Below are positions 37,081 through 44,985 of a DNA stretch of 64,000 nt, in pieces. Origin of the DNA: Streptomyces spinoverrucosus. Its GTDB lineage: Bacteria; Actinomycetota; Actinomycetes; Streptomycetales; Streptomycetaceae. A program made the position numbers and the translations under genes. The stretch spans positions 186,001-250,000 of the forward strand of contig NZ_BJND01000019.1 in assembly GCF_006539505.1 (NCBI RefSeq), given 5' to 3'. The notes beneath the pieces were generated by a model. The model saw nothing but the letters and a program-made list of their open reading frames with translations. It did no database searches and was not told where the DNA came from. The first letter of the stretch is position 1, and each line of letters opens with the position of its first letter.

Positions 37081-37863
37081 ATGGCAGGACTCGATCTCAC
37101 CGGTCGCACCGCCGTCGTCACCGGGGCCTTGCGCGGTATCGGGCTGGCGATCGCCCAGGCCATCGCCGCTGCCGGCGGAAACGTCGTCCTCACCTCCCGG
37201 TCCCAGGAGGCGGCGGACGCCGCCGCGGCCCAGGTCGAGGGCACAGCGGTCGGCGTCGGTGCGCACGCGGTCGACGAAGAGGCGGCCCGGCGCTGTGTGG
37301 ATCTGACGCTAGAGCGCTTCGGCAGCCTGGACATCCTCGTCAACAACGCGGGGACCAACCCGGCCTTTGGGCCGGTCATCGACCAGGACCACGGCCGGTT
37401 CGCGAAGACCTTCGACGTGAACCTGTGGGCGCCCGTCCTGTGGACGGGTCTGGCCACGCGGGCCTGGATGGGGGAGCACGGCGGGGCGGTCGTCAACACC
37501 GCGTCGGTGGGCGGCATGGCCTCCGAGGCGAACATCGGGCTGTACAACGCCTCGAAGGCCGCACTGATCCATCTCACCAGGCAACTGGCTCTGGAACTCT
37601 CGCCGAAGGTCCGCGTCAACGCGGTGGCACCGGGTGTGGTGCGCACGAAGCTGGCCGAGGCTCTGTGGAAGGAGCACGAGCAGGCCGTGTCCGCCTCGGT
37701 GGCCCTGGGCCGCATAGGGGAGCCTGCCGACATCGCCTCCGCGGTCGCCTTCCTCGTCTCGGACGCCGCGAGTTGGATCACCGGCGAGACGATGGTGATC
37801 GACGGCGGGCAACTGCTCGGTGACGCGCTCCCGTTCAGGCAAGGAGCCGGTATCGGTGTCTAG
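37081..37863 (+). CDS. Short-chain dehydrogenase/reductase (SDR)
   Basis: SDR of 260 residues with TGALRGIGLAIAQAI, NNAGTNPAFG, serine in NTASVGGMAS, YNASKAALIHL and WITGETMVIDGG. Operon position between the ACAD11-like dehydrogenase and the APH-type kinase suggests it oxidises or reduces a hydroxy/keto-acyl-CoA in the same route. A decayed fragment resembling parts of this gene lies at 44213. Its stop is overlapped by the GTG of the kinase remnant. Confidence 0.9.
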   Translation: MAGLDLTGRTAVVTGALRGIGLAIAQAIAAAGGNVVLTSRSQEAADAAAAQVEGTAVGVGAHAVDEEAARRCVDLTLERFGSLDILVNNAGTNPAFGPVIDQDHGRFAKTFDVNLWAPVLWTGLATRAWMGEHGGAVVNTASVGGMASEANIGLYNASKAALIHLTRQLALELSPKVRVNAVAPGVVRTKLAEALWKEHEQAVSASVALGRIGEPADIASAVAFLVSDAASWITGETMVIDGGQLLGDALPFRQGAGIGV

Positions 37864-38788
37864 CGCGGACATCGTCGGAATCGACGCCGGGGCGGTGGGC
37901 CGCTGGTTCGCCACCCTCGGCGTCGACTTCGCCGGGCCCTTGACCTTCCGGCGGATCGGGCTGGGCCAGTCGAATCTGACGTATCTCGTACAGGATCAGG
38001 ACGGCCGCAGATGGGTCCTGCGGCGCCCACCGCTGGGTCGCCTGCTGGCGTCGGCGCACGACGTGGCCCGCGAGGCGCGGATTCTGACCGCCCTGGAGAG
38101 CACTGCCGTCCCGACCCCGCGGGTGCTCGGGCTGACCGATGATCCCGCCGTGACTGACGTCCCGCTGCTGCTCATGGAGTTCGTGGACGGCGAGGTCGTC
38201 GACAGGATGTCGATCGCGCGGTCGTTGACGCCCGAGCGCCGCCGGGCGATCGGGATGTCGTTGCCGCGGACGCTGGCGAAGGTCCATGCGATCGATCTCG
38301 AGGTGACCGGGTTGACCGGTCTGGCCGGCCACAAGCCGTATGCGCAGCGTCAGCTCAAGCGGTGGTCGGCCCAGTGGGAGAGGTCCAGGACCCGCGAGCT
38401 GCCCGCCCTGGAGGACCTCACCCGGCGCCTCGTCGCGGCCGTGCCGGAGCACCATCGAGGTGACGCTCGGACATGGGCAGCCTGCTGGCCTACTGGCCGG
38501 CCAAGAGTGAGAACACCTCGGGCGACTTCGTCGCGACCGCTCTCGACGGCTTCCCGCCCCGCGAGGAACTCGTGGCGGCCTACGCGGCGGCGTCGGGACG
38601 CGACCTGACGGCGCTGGGCTACTGGCACGCGATGGGACTGTGGAAGGTCGCGATCATCGCGGAGGGCGTCATGCGCCGCGCGATGGACGAACCGCGGAAC
38701 AAGGCCGCGTCCGGGGACTCCGACCGCAGAGCGCATCGACGCACTGGTGGCGAAGGCCCACGAAGTCGCGGACACGGCAGGCGTCTGA
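37856..38788 (+). pseudogene. APH-fold kinase (ACAD11-type) lacking its catalytic loop
   Basis: From GTG 37856 with AAGGAG upstream, the N-lobe is intact: FRRIGLGQSNLTYLVQD, VLRRPPLGRLLASAHDVARE, PLLLMEFVDGEVVD. The frame then runs off near 38460; the C-lobe resumes in another frame with DMGSLLAYWPAKSENTSGDF, ALGYWHAMGLWKVAIIAEGV, and after another shift near 38710 ends AERIDALVAKAHEVADTAGV. The roughly 40-codon segment that should carry HGDxxxxN and the metal-binding DWE is gone. A large deletion plus frame changes make it non-functional. Related kinases phosphorylate 4-hydroxyacyl-CoA (ACAD11, LvaA). Confidence 0.8.
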
Positions 38789-38925
38789 ACCGATCGCCTG
38801 CCCGCGGTCATCGTATCGACGAGGCACACCCGTACGGCCACCAGGTGCCGTGCGCGGCTGGTGGTGGGGAGAGTGCTCATGGTGGGAATGTTTCTTTCCG
38901 CCGTGTTCACGCACGGCTGGGGGGA

Positions 38926-40245
38926 TCAGCTGAGGGGCTTGGCGAGGACGGCTTTGCGGTGGCTGAAGGTCTCGATGGAGTAGCGGCCGTGGTAGCTGCC
39001 CATGCCGCTTTCCCCGACGCCCCCGAACGGCAGGTCGGGGATGGTGAGATGGGCCAGCGGCAGGCCGAACCCGAGGCCGCCGGAGGAGGTTTCGGCGGCG
39101 AGCCGCTCCCGGGTGGTGTCGGACTCGGTGAACGCATACAGGGCCAGCGGCTTGTCGCGGTCGTTGATGAAGTCGATGGCCTCGTCGAGCCCGGCCACCT
39201 CGACGATCGGGAGGATCGGGCCGAAGATCTCCTCCTGCATGACGGGCGCGTCCGGCGACACCTCGGCCAGGACGGTCGGCGCGATGTACTTCGTCTCGCG
39301 GTCGTACGCGCCGCCGGTGGCCTGACGGCCGGAGTCGAGGAGCGCGGTCAGCCGGTCGAAGTGGCGTTCGCTGACGATACGGCCGTACTCCGGGGAGGCA
39401 GCGGGGTCGGCCCCGTACAGCCCCTCGATGGCCTTGGCCAAGGCGGCTTCCAGAGCGCGTGCGGTCTCGGGGTCGGTGAGGACATAGTCGGGCGCGACGC
39501 AGGTCTGCCCGGCGTTGAGGAACTTCCCGGCGGCGAGGCGGGCGGCGACGGTGTCCAGGTCGGTGCCCCGGTCCACGAACGCCGGGGACTTGCCGCCCAG
39601 TTCGAGGGTGACGGGCGTGAGGTGCCGGGCGGCCGCGGCCATCACGATGCGGCCGACCGTGCCGTTGCCGGTGTAGAGGATGTGGTCGAAACGCTGCTCC
39701 AGCAGGGCAGTGGTCTCCGCGACACCGCCTTCGACCACGGCGACCGCGTCGGTGTCGAGGTACTGCGGCACGAGGCGGGCGAGGGCGGCGGAGGTGGCCG
39801 GGGCCAGTTCGCTGGGCTTGGCGACCACCGCGTTGCCCGCGGCCAGGGCACCGGCCACCGGGGCCAGCAGCAGCTGCGCCGGGTAGTTCCAGGGGGCGAT
39901 GACCAGTACGACGCCCAGCGGGTCGTACTGCGTCCAGGCACTCGCCTCGCCGATGAACGCGGGGACGGGGGCCGGTTCGGGGCGCAGCCACCCGTCGAGA
40001 TGCTCCAGGGTGTGGTCGATCTCGCGTATGACGAAGTCGATCTCCGTGCGGTAAGCCTCGGTGGAGCTCTTTCCCAGGTCGGCGTGGAGCGCCGCGGCGA
40101 ATGTCTCCCCCCGCTCGGTGAGCAGGGTACGCATCCGGTGCAGCTGCCTGGTACGCCAGGACACGGGCTTGGTCTTGCCCGCGCGGAAGGTGGCGCGCAG
40201 CCGGGCGAGGAGCTCGGCTGGCTGCTGGGGCGCAGGGTTGTTCAT
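38926..40245 (-). CDS. Aldehyde dehydrogenase, class-3-like
   Basis: NAD(P)-dependent aldehyde dehydrogenase of 439 residues. Motifs: VIAPWNYPAQLLLAPVAGAL, TLELGGKSPAFV with the general-base Glu, and FLNAGQTCVAPDYVL with the catalytic Cys; the C-terminal PFGGVGESGMGSYHG is the family oligomerisation region. Length and motifs place it with the short ALDH3/coniferyl-aldehyde type. ATG 40245 has GAGGGAA upstream. It is one of four minus-strand genes that together look like a defence against reactive aldehydes and electrophiles. Confidence 0.92.
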   Translation of the reverse strand: MNNPAPQQPAELLARLRATFRAGKTKPVSWRTRQLHRMRTLLTERGETFAAALHADLGKSSTEAYRTEIDFVIREIDHTLEHLDGWLRPEPAPVPAFIGEASAWTQYDPLGVVLVIAPWNYPAQLLLAPVAGALAAGNAVVAKPSELAPATSAALARLVPQYLDTDAVAVVEGGVAETTALLEQRFDHILYTGNGTVGRIVMAAAARHLTPVTLELGGKSPAFVDRGTDLDTVAARLAAGKFLNAGQTCVAPDYVLTDPETARALEAALAKAIEGLYGADPAASPEYGRIVSERHFDRLTALLDSGRQATGGAYDRETKYIAPTVLAEVSPDAPVMQEEIFGPILPIVEVAGLDEAIDFINDRDKPLALYAFTESDTTRERLAAETSSGGLGFGLPLAHLTIPDLPFGGVGESGMGSYHGRYSIETFSHRKAVLAKPLS

Positions 40246-40328
40246 GGTTCCCTCACAGGTGCGGTACGTGGACGGGCGCGTTGTCGCCGCGCCGCGGGGC
40301 ACCCCGGGCGTCGGCTTCGGACAAGGGA

Positions 40329-41033
40329 TCAGCCGCGGTTCAGGGTGTCGATGAGGTTCCGGGCGAGCTGCGCCGAGGAGGCGGGGTTCTGACCGGTGTG
40401 CAGATTGCGGTCCGCCACGACGTGCTCGCTGAACGGGGCCGCGGCCTGGAAGTCGGCTCCCAGTTCCACCAGGCGGTCCTGGAGCAGCCACTTGGCCTTG
40501 TCGGCGAAGCCGGCTGCGGTCTCCTCGGTGTTGGTGAAGCCGGTCATGCGGTAACCGGCGAACGGCCAGCTGCCGTCCTCGCGCCGGGCGGCGAGCAGGG
40601 CTGCGGGGGCGTGGCACAGCACCCCGAGCGGCTTGCCGGAGTCCAGCGCCGCGGTGAGCAGGCGACCGGAGTCGGCGTTGACGGCGAGGTCCTCCATAGG
40701 GCCGTGGCCACCGGGGTAGAGGACGGCGGCGTACACGTCGAGGTCGACCTCCTCGACCTTTACCGGGTTCTCCAAGTCGGCGCGGATGGAAGCCAGGTAC
40801 GCGGCGATGGCGTCGGCCTGATCCTTGCCGCCGGTGGACTCGGCGGCGAGGCTGACGGCGTCGACGGTCGGAGCCACGCCGCCGGGTGTGGCGATGGTGA
40901 CATCGAACCCGGCCTCGCGGAACAGCCGGTGCGGTGTGGCGAGTTCCTCGGCCCAGTAGCCGGTGGGGTGCAGGGTGCCGTCGGCGAGCGTCCAGTGGTC
41001 GGCGCCGGTGACGACCAACAGAACTGCGGTCAC
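40329..41033 (-). CDS. DJ-1/PfpI-family protein, Hsp31-like
   Basis: Class-I glutamine-amidotransferase-like protein of 234 residues. The nucleophile elbow is GVLCHAPAALL (Cys-His), with Glu in GYWAEELATPH and the AAVLYPGGHGPMEDL loop. This is the arrangement of Hsp31/glyoxalase-III-like DJ-1 proteins that handle methylglyoxal or act as deglycases/chaperones; which activity applies is not decided by sequence. Linkage to an aldehyde dehydrogenase and a quinone-type reductase favours carbonyl detoxification. Confidence 0.87.
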   Translation of the reverse strand: MTAVLLVVTGADHWTLADGTLHPTGYWAEELATPHRLFREAGFDVTIATPGGVAPTVDAVSLAAESTGGKDQADAIAAYLASIRADLENPVKVEEVDLDVYAAVLYPGGHGPMEDLAVNADSGRLLTAALDSGKPLGVLCHAPAALLAARREDGSWPFAGYRMTGFTNTEETAAGFADKAKWLLQDRLVELGADFQAAAPFSEHVVADRNLHTGQNPASSAQLARNLIDTLNRG

Positions 41034-41123
41034 AACTGTCTCCTTCGAAGTGCGCGCGGGTCGCGCGGTGGTGGGGGGTGTTGTCCGGCTGGGTGCCGGT
41101 GGTGTGCGGCGGCGAGCGGTGGC

Positions 41124-42050
41124 TCAGGCGACGGTGATGATGATCTTGCCGCGGGTGTGGCCCTCGCGATTGAGGCGCTGGGCGTCGGCGGCCTGCTCAA
41201 GGGGGAACGCTGCGGCCACGTCCACCCGCAGCTCCCCGCGCTCGGCCAGTTCGGTGAGAGCCTCGAGGTCCCGGGCGTCGGGTCGCACGAAGACGTACCC
41301 GCCACCGAGGCCGAGCACGGCGCCGTCCACGGCCGAGGCCAGGCGGCCGCCCTCGGCAAGCAGCCCTGGCGAGACCTTCAGGGCGTCCCCGCCGACGAGG
41401 TCGAGGACGGCATCCACGCCCTGCGGCGCGAGGGCGTGGACGCGGTCGGTGAGGCCCTCGCCGTAGGCGACCGGCTCCGCTCCCAGTCCTCGCAGGTAGG
41501 CGTGGTTGTACTCACTGGCGGTGCCGATCACCCGGGCGCCCAGCGATCGTGCGATCTGTACGGCCAGGGAGCCGACGCCACCCGCCGCGGCGTGCACCAG
41601 CACGGTGTTGCCGGCCCGCACCCGCAGGGATCGTGTCAGCGCCTGGTACGCGGTCAGGCCGGCCAGCGGAAGGCCGGCAGCCTCCTCGAAGGAGAGGTTG
41701 GCGGGCTTGCGGGCGAGCGTACGGACCGGGGCGGCGACGTACTCGGCGAAGGTCCCGCGCGAGACGAAGTCCTCACGGACGTAGCCGATCACCTCGTCAC
41801 CTGGAGTGAACTCGGTGACTCCGGCACCGGTCTCCTCGACGACGCCCGCCACGTCCCAGCCGGGGATGACGGGGAAGACGGCGTCCATGACGGCGTCCAG
41901 GTACCCGGCCTGGATCTTCCAGTCGACCGGGTTGACGGAGGCGGCCTTCACGCGGACCAGCACGGTGTCCACGCCTAGCTTCGGGTTCGGCACATCGCCG
42001 TACTCCAGGACTTCCGGGCCGCCGTAGGTGCGGTAGGTGATGGCTTTCAT
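41124..42050 (-). CDS. NADP-dependent quinone oxidoreductase-like MDR protein
   Basis: Zinc-free medium-chain reductase of 308 residues. It opens MKAITYRTYGGPEVLEYGDV, has SVNPVDWKIQAGY, the nucleotide motif VLVHAAAGGVGSLAVQIARS and ends GHTRGKIIITVA. This group reduces quinones or enals with NADPH. In line with the DJ-1 protein and ALDH downstream and an MFS pump upstream, it belongs to an electrophile-response group probably read by the MarR protein at 43724. Confidence 0.9.
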   Translation of the reverse strand: MKAITYRTYGGPEVLEYGDVPNPKLGVDTVLVRVKAASVNPVDWKIQAGYLDAVMDAVFPVIPGWDVAGVVEETGAGVTEFTPGDEVIGYVREDFVSRGTFAEYVAAPVRTLARKPANLSFEEAAGLPLAGLTAYQALTRSLRVRAGNTVLVHAAAGGVGSLAVQIARSLGARVIGTASEYNHAYLRGLGAEPVAYGEGLTDRVHALAPQGVDAVLDLVGGDALKVSPGLLAEGGRLASAVDGAVLGLGGGYVFVRPDARDLEALTELAERGELRVDVAAAFPLEQAADAQRLNREGHTRGKIIITVA

Positions 42051-42067
42051 GGTGGTGACTCCTCGGT

Positions 42068-42093
42068 GTGCAGTGGTGCAGTGGTGCAGTGGT
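42068..42093. repeat. GTGCAGTG tandem repeat
   Basis: Three 8-base copies followed by a partial one, in the 63-base gap between the MFS pump and the oxidoreductase. Possibly variable in copy number. Confidence 0.75.
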
Positions 42094-42113
42094 GCGGATC
42101 GCGGTGGGGCTCG

Positions 42114-43601
42114 TCAGGCAGCGGTAGGGGCAGCGGCCGGCTCCGTCGCGGGCAGGTGTTCCGTACGGAGCGCCTGCTGTTCCCGCTTGAGGCCGACCAG
42201 CGAGAGGGCCAGGACGAAGGCGAAGGCGATACCGGCAAGGGCGAAGCTCAGGGTGAACTGGCTCTCGGCGGGCAGCGGAGGCACTCCGGCCGGAAGGTTC
42301 TGGATGGTTCTGGAGGCGAGCAGCGAGGTGATCAGCGCGCTGCCGATCGCGCTGCCGACGGACCGGGAGATGGAATTGATGCCGTTGGCGATGCCGGTCT
42401 GGTGGGGTGGCACCCCCGCGACGATGAGGGCGGGCATCGCGGCGTACCCGAGGCTGATGGCTGTTCCGACAGCCATTCCGGCGCCGATGACCGAGGGGGT
42501 CGAGGAGTGGGCGGCGGCCAGCCACGTGAAGCCGGCGACGCCGATCATCGCGCTGAGGGCGAGGGTGAGGCGTGGTCCGGTCCTACGGATCAGCAGGCCA
42601 CCGAACTGGGAGGCGACGAGGGACGCGATCGTGCTCGGCAGCAGGTACTCGACGGAAGCGCGGAGAACGGAGGCGCCGAAGCCGTACCCTGCGACGTCCC
42701 TCGGCACCTGCGCCAGGTAGGAGACGCCGAGGAACTGGGCGAACATCCCGAATCCCACGAAGAGGCCGGCGAGGTTGCTGAGGAGCACCGGGCGGTGGAG
42801 GAACATCCTCATGTCGACCATGGGTTCGCGGACGCGGCTCTCGGTGAAGCTCCAGACGCCGGCCATGACGACCGCCCCGGCGAAGCTGCCCAGCGTACGG
42901 GCGGATGTCCAGCCCCACTCGTGCCCCTGGGAGATCGGCAGCAGCAGGAGAACCAGGAAGAGGCCGAGGGTGAGGGCGCCGAGCATGTCGGTGCGTCCGC
43001 CGGTCTTGGTGCGGCTCGCTGGTACGAGGACGACAACGGCGAGCAGGGTGACGACTGCGAGGCCGGTGGCCAGCCAGAAGACGCGGTGGTAGTCGGCGTC
43101 CTCGCCGCGGGTCAGCAGGCCGGTGGTGACCAGTGCGAAACCGCTGCCGAACGCCAGGGTGCCGCTGACCAGTGCCATCGCTCCCGGCAGACGGCGAGCG
43201 GGGACCTCCTCGCGGAGCACCGACAGAGCGAGCGGAAAGATCGCGGTGGCGGCGCCCTGCAGCACGCGGCCGACGATCAGCCAGAGCAGCGAGTCGGTCG
43301 TGGCGGCCAGGACAGAACCGGCGATCATCACCGCCAGCACGCCGACGAGGGTCGGTTTCTTGCCGTGCTGATCGCCGAAGCGGCCGAGCAGCGGGGTGAA
43401 GACGGCTGCCGAGAGCAGGGTCGCGGTGGTGACCCAGCTGACCTCGGCGGAGCCGACGCCGAGGCTGCTCTGGATCAGGCCGAGGATCGGCACCACCAGT
43501 GTCTGCATCATCGACACGATCATCGCGGCGAGGCTCAGCGCAAGGACGACTGCGGTCTCGGCTCGGTGTCGGCCATGCGGCGGAGCAAGGGGTTGTGACA
43601 C
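42114..43601 (-). CDS. MFS multidrug transporter, DHA2 (14-span) type
   Basis: Drug:proton antiporter of 495 residues with about fourteen spans. The first span is LALSLAAMIVSMMQTLVVPI; motif A is LLGRFGDQHGKKPTL and motif C falls around GTLAFGSGFALVTTG. GTG 43601 (SQPLAPPHGRHRAE) with GGGAGAAAG upstream is preferred over the open frame to 43679, which would run into the MarR operators. Divergent from the MarR gene with two palindromes in between, the classic pump-plus-repressor layout. Confidence 0.88.
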   Translation of the reverse strand: MSQPLAPPHGRHRAETAVVLALSLAAMIVSMMQTLVVPILGLIQSSLGVGSAEVSWVTTATLLSAAVFTPLLGRFGDQHGKKPTLVGVLAVMIAGSVLAATTDSLLWLIVGRVLQGAATAIFPLALSVLREEVPARRLPGAMALVSGTLAFGSGFALVTTGLLTRGEDADYHRVFWLATGLAVVTLLAVVVLVPASRTKTGGRTDMLGALTLGLFLVLLLLPISQGHEWGWTSARTLGSFAGAVVMAGVWSFTESRVREPMVDMRMFLHRPVLLSNLAGLFVGFGMFAQFLGVSYLAQVPRDVAGYGFGASVLRASVEYLLPSTIASLVASQFGGLLIRRTGPRLTLALSAMIGVAGFTWLAAAHSSTPSVIGAGMAVGTAISLGYAAMPALIVAGVPPHQTGIANGINSISRSVGSAIGSALITSLLASRTIQNLPAGVPPLPAESQFTLSFALAGIAFAFVLALSLVGLKREQQALRTEHLPATEPAAAPTAA

Positions 43602-43673
43602 GGCTTTCTCCCGACGGGGGACTGGTCGAGCATTAGATGCTTGATGCAGCCAAGCAATGACGGAGACGGTAGA

Positions 43674-43703
43674 CCTCAAAGGTTGAGGAAGTCAAACGTT
43701 GAG
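43674..43703. promoter_or_regulatory. MarR operator pair
   Basis: CCTCAAAGGTTGAGG (43674-43688) is a perfect palindrome with 6-base arms; GTCAAACGTTGAG (43691-43703) repeats its TCAA-N3-TTGA core three bases on. A further TTGAGG half-site is just before the MarR ATG. Located in the divergent region between pump and regulator. Confidence 0.7.
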
Positions 43704-43723
43704 CTTCCCTCTACACTTGAGGC

Positions 43724-44188
43724 ATGGCCCACACCCCCGCCCCGCCCGCCGACCGCTCCGCCGCGCAGGACAGCGACCCTTCCCACCACGCACTCATGGA
43801 GCGCTTGGCACGCGCCGCCGCCGGCTACTACCGGGACCTGACAGCGGCGGCCGCAGTGCACGGCCTCACCATGACGCAGGCCAAGATGCTCATCCTGCTT
43901 CGGCAACCGCTGCCCATGCGCGCCCTCGCAGGGCGGCTCGCCTGCGACGCCTCCAACATCACCGGACTCGTCGACCGGCTGGAGGCGCGTGGACTGGTCT
44001 CCAGACACGCCGACGCCGCCGACCGGCGGATCAAGAACGTGGTCGCCACCGAAGAGGGCAGGGAGGCAGTACGCCTCATCCGAGCCGACATGCGGGCCAC
44101 CTCGGCAGCCTTTGCGCGTCTGGACGAGGAGGGCCGCCGCAGTCTCTACGAGCTATTGGGGCGCCTGCACCCCGAGGAGACAACCTGA
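43724..44188 (+). CDS. MarR-family transcriptional regulator
   Basis: Regulator of 154 residues with the MarR winged helix: GLTMTQAKMLILLRQPLPMR, ALAGRLACDASNITGLVDRL, EARGLVSRHADAADRRIKNV. It faces the DHA2 pump and two TCAA-N3-TTGA palindromes, so it probably represses the pump and possibly the reductase, DJ-1 and ALDH genes transcribed in the same direction. Many MarR proteins of this layout sense phenolic or electrophilic compounds; no ligand can be read from the sequence. Confidence 0.9.
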   Translation: MAHTPAPPADRSAAQDSDPSHHALMERLARAAAGYYRDLTAAAAVHGLTMTQAKMLILLRQPLPMRALAGRLACDASNITGLVDRLEARGLVSRHADAADRRIKNVVATEEGREAVRLIRADMRATSAAFARLDEEGRRSLYELLGRLHPEETT

Positions 44189-44212
44189 TCGCAGCCGGGG
44201 TGCCGACCGCTG

Positions 44213-44310
44213 CATTTGACCTGGGTAGGTTCGCGAAGACCTTCAACGTGTGGTGCGCAACAAGCTGACCGAGGGCCGCACAGGCGAGCCTGCCGACATC
44301 GAGTCATGCG
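44213..44310 (+). pseudogene. SDR mini-remnant with two deletions
   Basis: GRFAKTFNV, then VRNKLTEG and TGEPADIES correspond in order to GRFAKTFDVN, VRTKLAEA and IGEPADIAS of the SDR at 37081, with the intervening parts deleted. DNA identity in the blocks is high (for example GGTTCGCGAAGACCTTC). Confidence 0.6.
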
Positions 44311-44319
44311 CCGCGCGTT

Positions 44320-44985
44320 TCAGCCAGGCGGTGCCGACAGATGGATCAGGATGCCGCACACCTCGTCCACGATCTCCCGGGCCTCCGACTCGTCCCCACA
44401 GTCGCCCAGTTCGCGCGCGGCCCCTCCGATGACGGTGGTCAGCACCCTCACCCGGACCCGCCCGGCGCGTCGCCGCTCGTCCACCTCCAGGAGCCGGGCG
44501 TTGCGCCGTACCCACGCGCGGTCCCACTGGCGGCGCAGCGCGTCGAAGCCCGCGGGGCCGTCGTCCTCCACGAGGAGTCTGCCGAGCCGCCGGTTGTCCC
44601 AGGCACCCTCCAGGTACGCCCTGGCTCCGGCCACGAAGAGGGCGATGGGGTCCTCCACCCCGCGGCTGCGCTCGGCGGTCACCGTGGCCGCGGTCCGGCG
44701 CTCCTGCTCCTCCCGGAACTCCTCCCAGAGGGCGAGGTAGAGCCCTCGCTTCCCGCCGTAGTGCTGGAAGAGGCTGCCCACCGGGATGCCGGAGCGCGCC
44801 GCGATCTCGGTGAGGCCGGCGTCGGTGTAACCGCGCTCGATGAACACGTCCAGCGCGGCGTTCAGCAGCGCGCGCCGGATCGAGCTGTCCTGACCGGCGT
44901 GGCCCTCCGACGGGCCGATGCCCCCCTGCTCGCCCGGCCGTTGACGCGCCGCCTCGGTTCCGGCGGACTCCACGATGCCGCTCAC
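44320..44985 (-). CDS. TetR-family transcriptional regulator
   Basis: Regulator of 221 residues. HTH: RRALLNAALDVFIERGYTDA, LTEIAARSGIPVGSLFQHYG, with the KRGLYLALWEEF helix after it; an all-helical sensor domain follows. The N-terminal 35 residues are disordered-looking. Its ATG overlaps the PucR-type gene stop (ATGA), so two regulators are co-translated in front of, and divergent from, a branched-chain-amino-acid-type ABC operon. Its ligand is unknown. Confidence 0.87.
   Translation of the reverse strand: MSGIVESAGTEAARQRPGEQGGIGPSEGHAGQDSSIRRALLNAALDVFIERGYTDAGLTEIAARSGIPVGSLFQHYGGKRGLYLALWEEFREEQERRTAATVTAERSRGVEDPIALFVAGARAYLEGAWDNRRLGRLLVEDDGPAGFDALRRQWDRAWVRRNARLLEVDERRRAGRVRVRVLTTVIGGAARELGDCGDESEAREIVDEVCGILIHLSAPPG

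Noticed and set aside
38473..40392. 639-codon plus-strand frame covering the kinase C-lobe and the region opposite the ALDH
   Set aside because: Only the first 80 or so codons are real (kinase C-lobe); the remainder is antisense to the aldehyde dehydrogenase.
42068..42093. CRISPR-like or phage-type repeat
   Set aside because: Only three 8-base units without spacers; a simple tandem repeat.
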